Positions 63,931-64,000 of a stretch of DNA of 64,000 bases are shown piece after piece. Position 1 is the first letter of the stretch. Each line of letters opens with the position of its first letter. The notes under the pieces are model-generated. The model did no database searches and had not been told where the DNA came from. It saw nothing but the letters and a program-made list of their open reading frames with translations. The stretch lies in NCBI RefSeq assembly GCF_037126465.1, contig NW_026999402.1, positions 1,054,001-1,118,000 on the forward strand, in the 5' to 3' direction. A program made the translations under genes and the position numbers. This DNA is from Ornithodoros turicata (Eukaryota > Arthropoda > Arachnida > Ixodida > Argasidae).

Positions 63931-64000
63931 GTATTTGGATCTCCCTCTCAGACTTTCTATGTCTCGTCTTTTCATTATCTTGCTTGTTCCGTGGAAATTT

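Overview
This window looks like non-coding, repeat-dense nuclear DNA of an arthropod, most likely a tick or another chelicerate. The reasons are the many tRNA-derived SINEs (six or more copies sharing one body), DD34D mariner, pogo/Tigger, hAT-like and PIF/Harbinger-like inverted-repeat elements, LINE 3' ends, a Ty3/gypsy relic, and abundant homopolymer and microsatellite tracts. There are no operons, ribosome binding sites or tightly packed ORFs. The taxon is inferred from repeat style only; no taxonomic marker gene is present.

No intact host gene can be supported. Open frames of 60-220 codons occur on both strands but mostly overlap each other, run through transposons or simple repeats, and resemble no family I know. 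The real protein traces all come from mobile elements: a mariner transposase with an internal deletion and a frameshift (23642-24356, minus), a Tigger/pogo transposase reduced to its two ends (57585-57803), a degenerate Ty3/gypsy gag, zinc-knuckle and protease relic (15874-16734), and a LINE ORF C-terminal tail (6526-6690, minus).

Layout. 0-10 kb: a hAT-like MITE with an 8-bp target duplication, a SINE split by a pogo MITE, a SINE with a tRNA-Thr-like head, a MITE split by a SINE, LINE ends, and a hAT MITE inserted into a palindromic MITE. 10-20 kb: a Harbinger-like MITE, three hAT-like MITEs, the gypsy relic, SINEs, and a promoter-like cluster near 14.4 kb. 20-31 kb: a Tigger fragment, mariner, two promoter-like patches and an inverted-repeat MITE. 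31-44 kb: more MITEs, SINEs and a Tc1-like MITE. 44-58 kb: LINE ends, adjacent palindromes at 52 kb, a SINE with a perfect 13-bp duplication, a 28-bp minisatellite at 55 kb and a Tigger remnant. 58-64 kb: nested inverted-repeat elements, LINE ends, a second copy of the Thr-head repeat and a fold-back element.

The main biological story is modular and nested repeat evolution. One SINE body is joined to at least three tRNA-like heads and two 3' ends, and several insertions can be dated relative to each other because one element lies inside another. I saw no obvious new multigene system.
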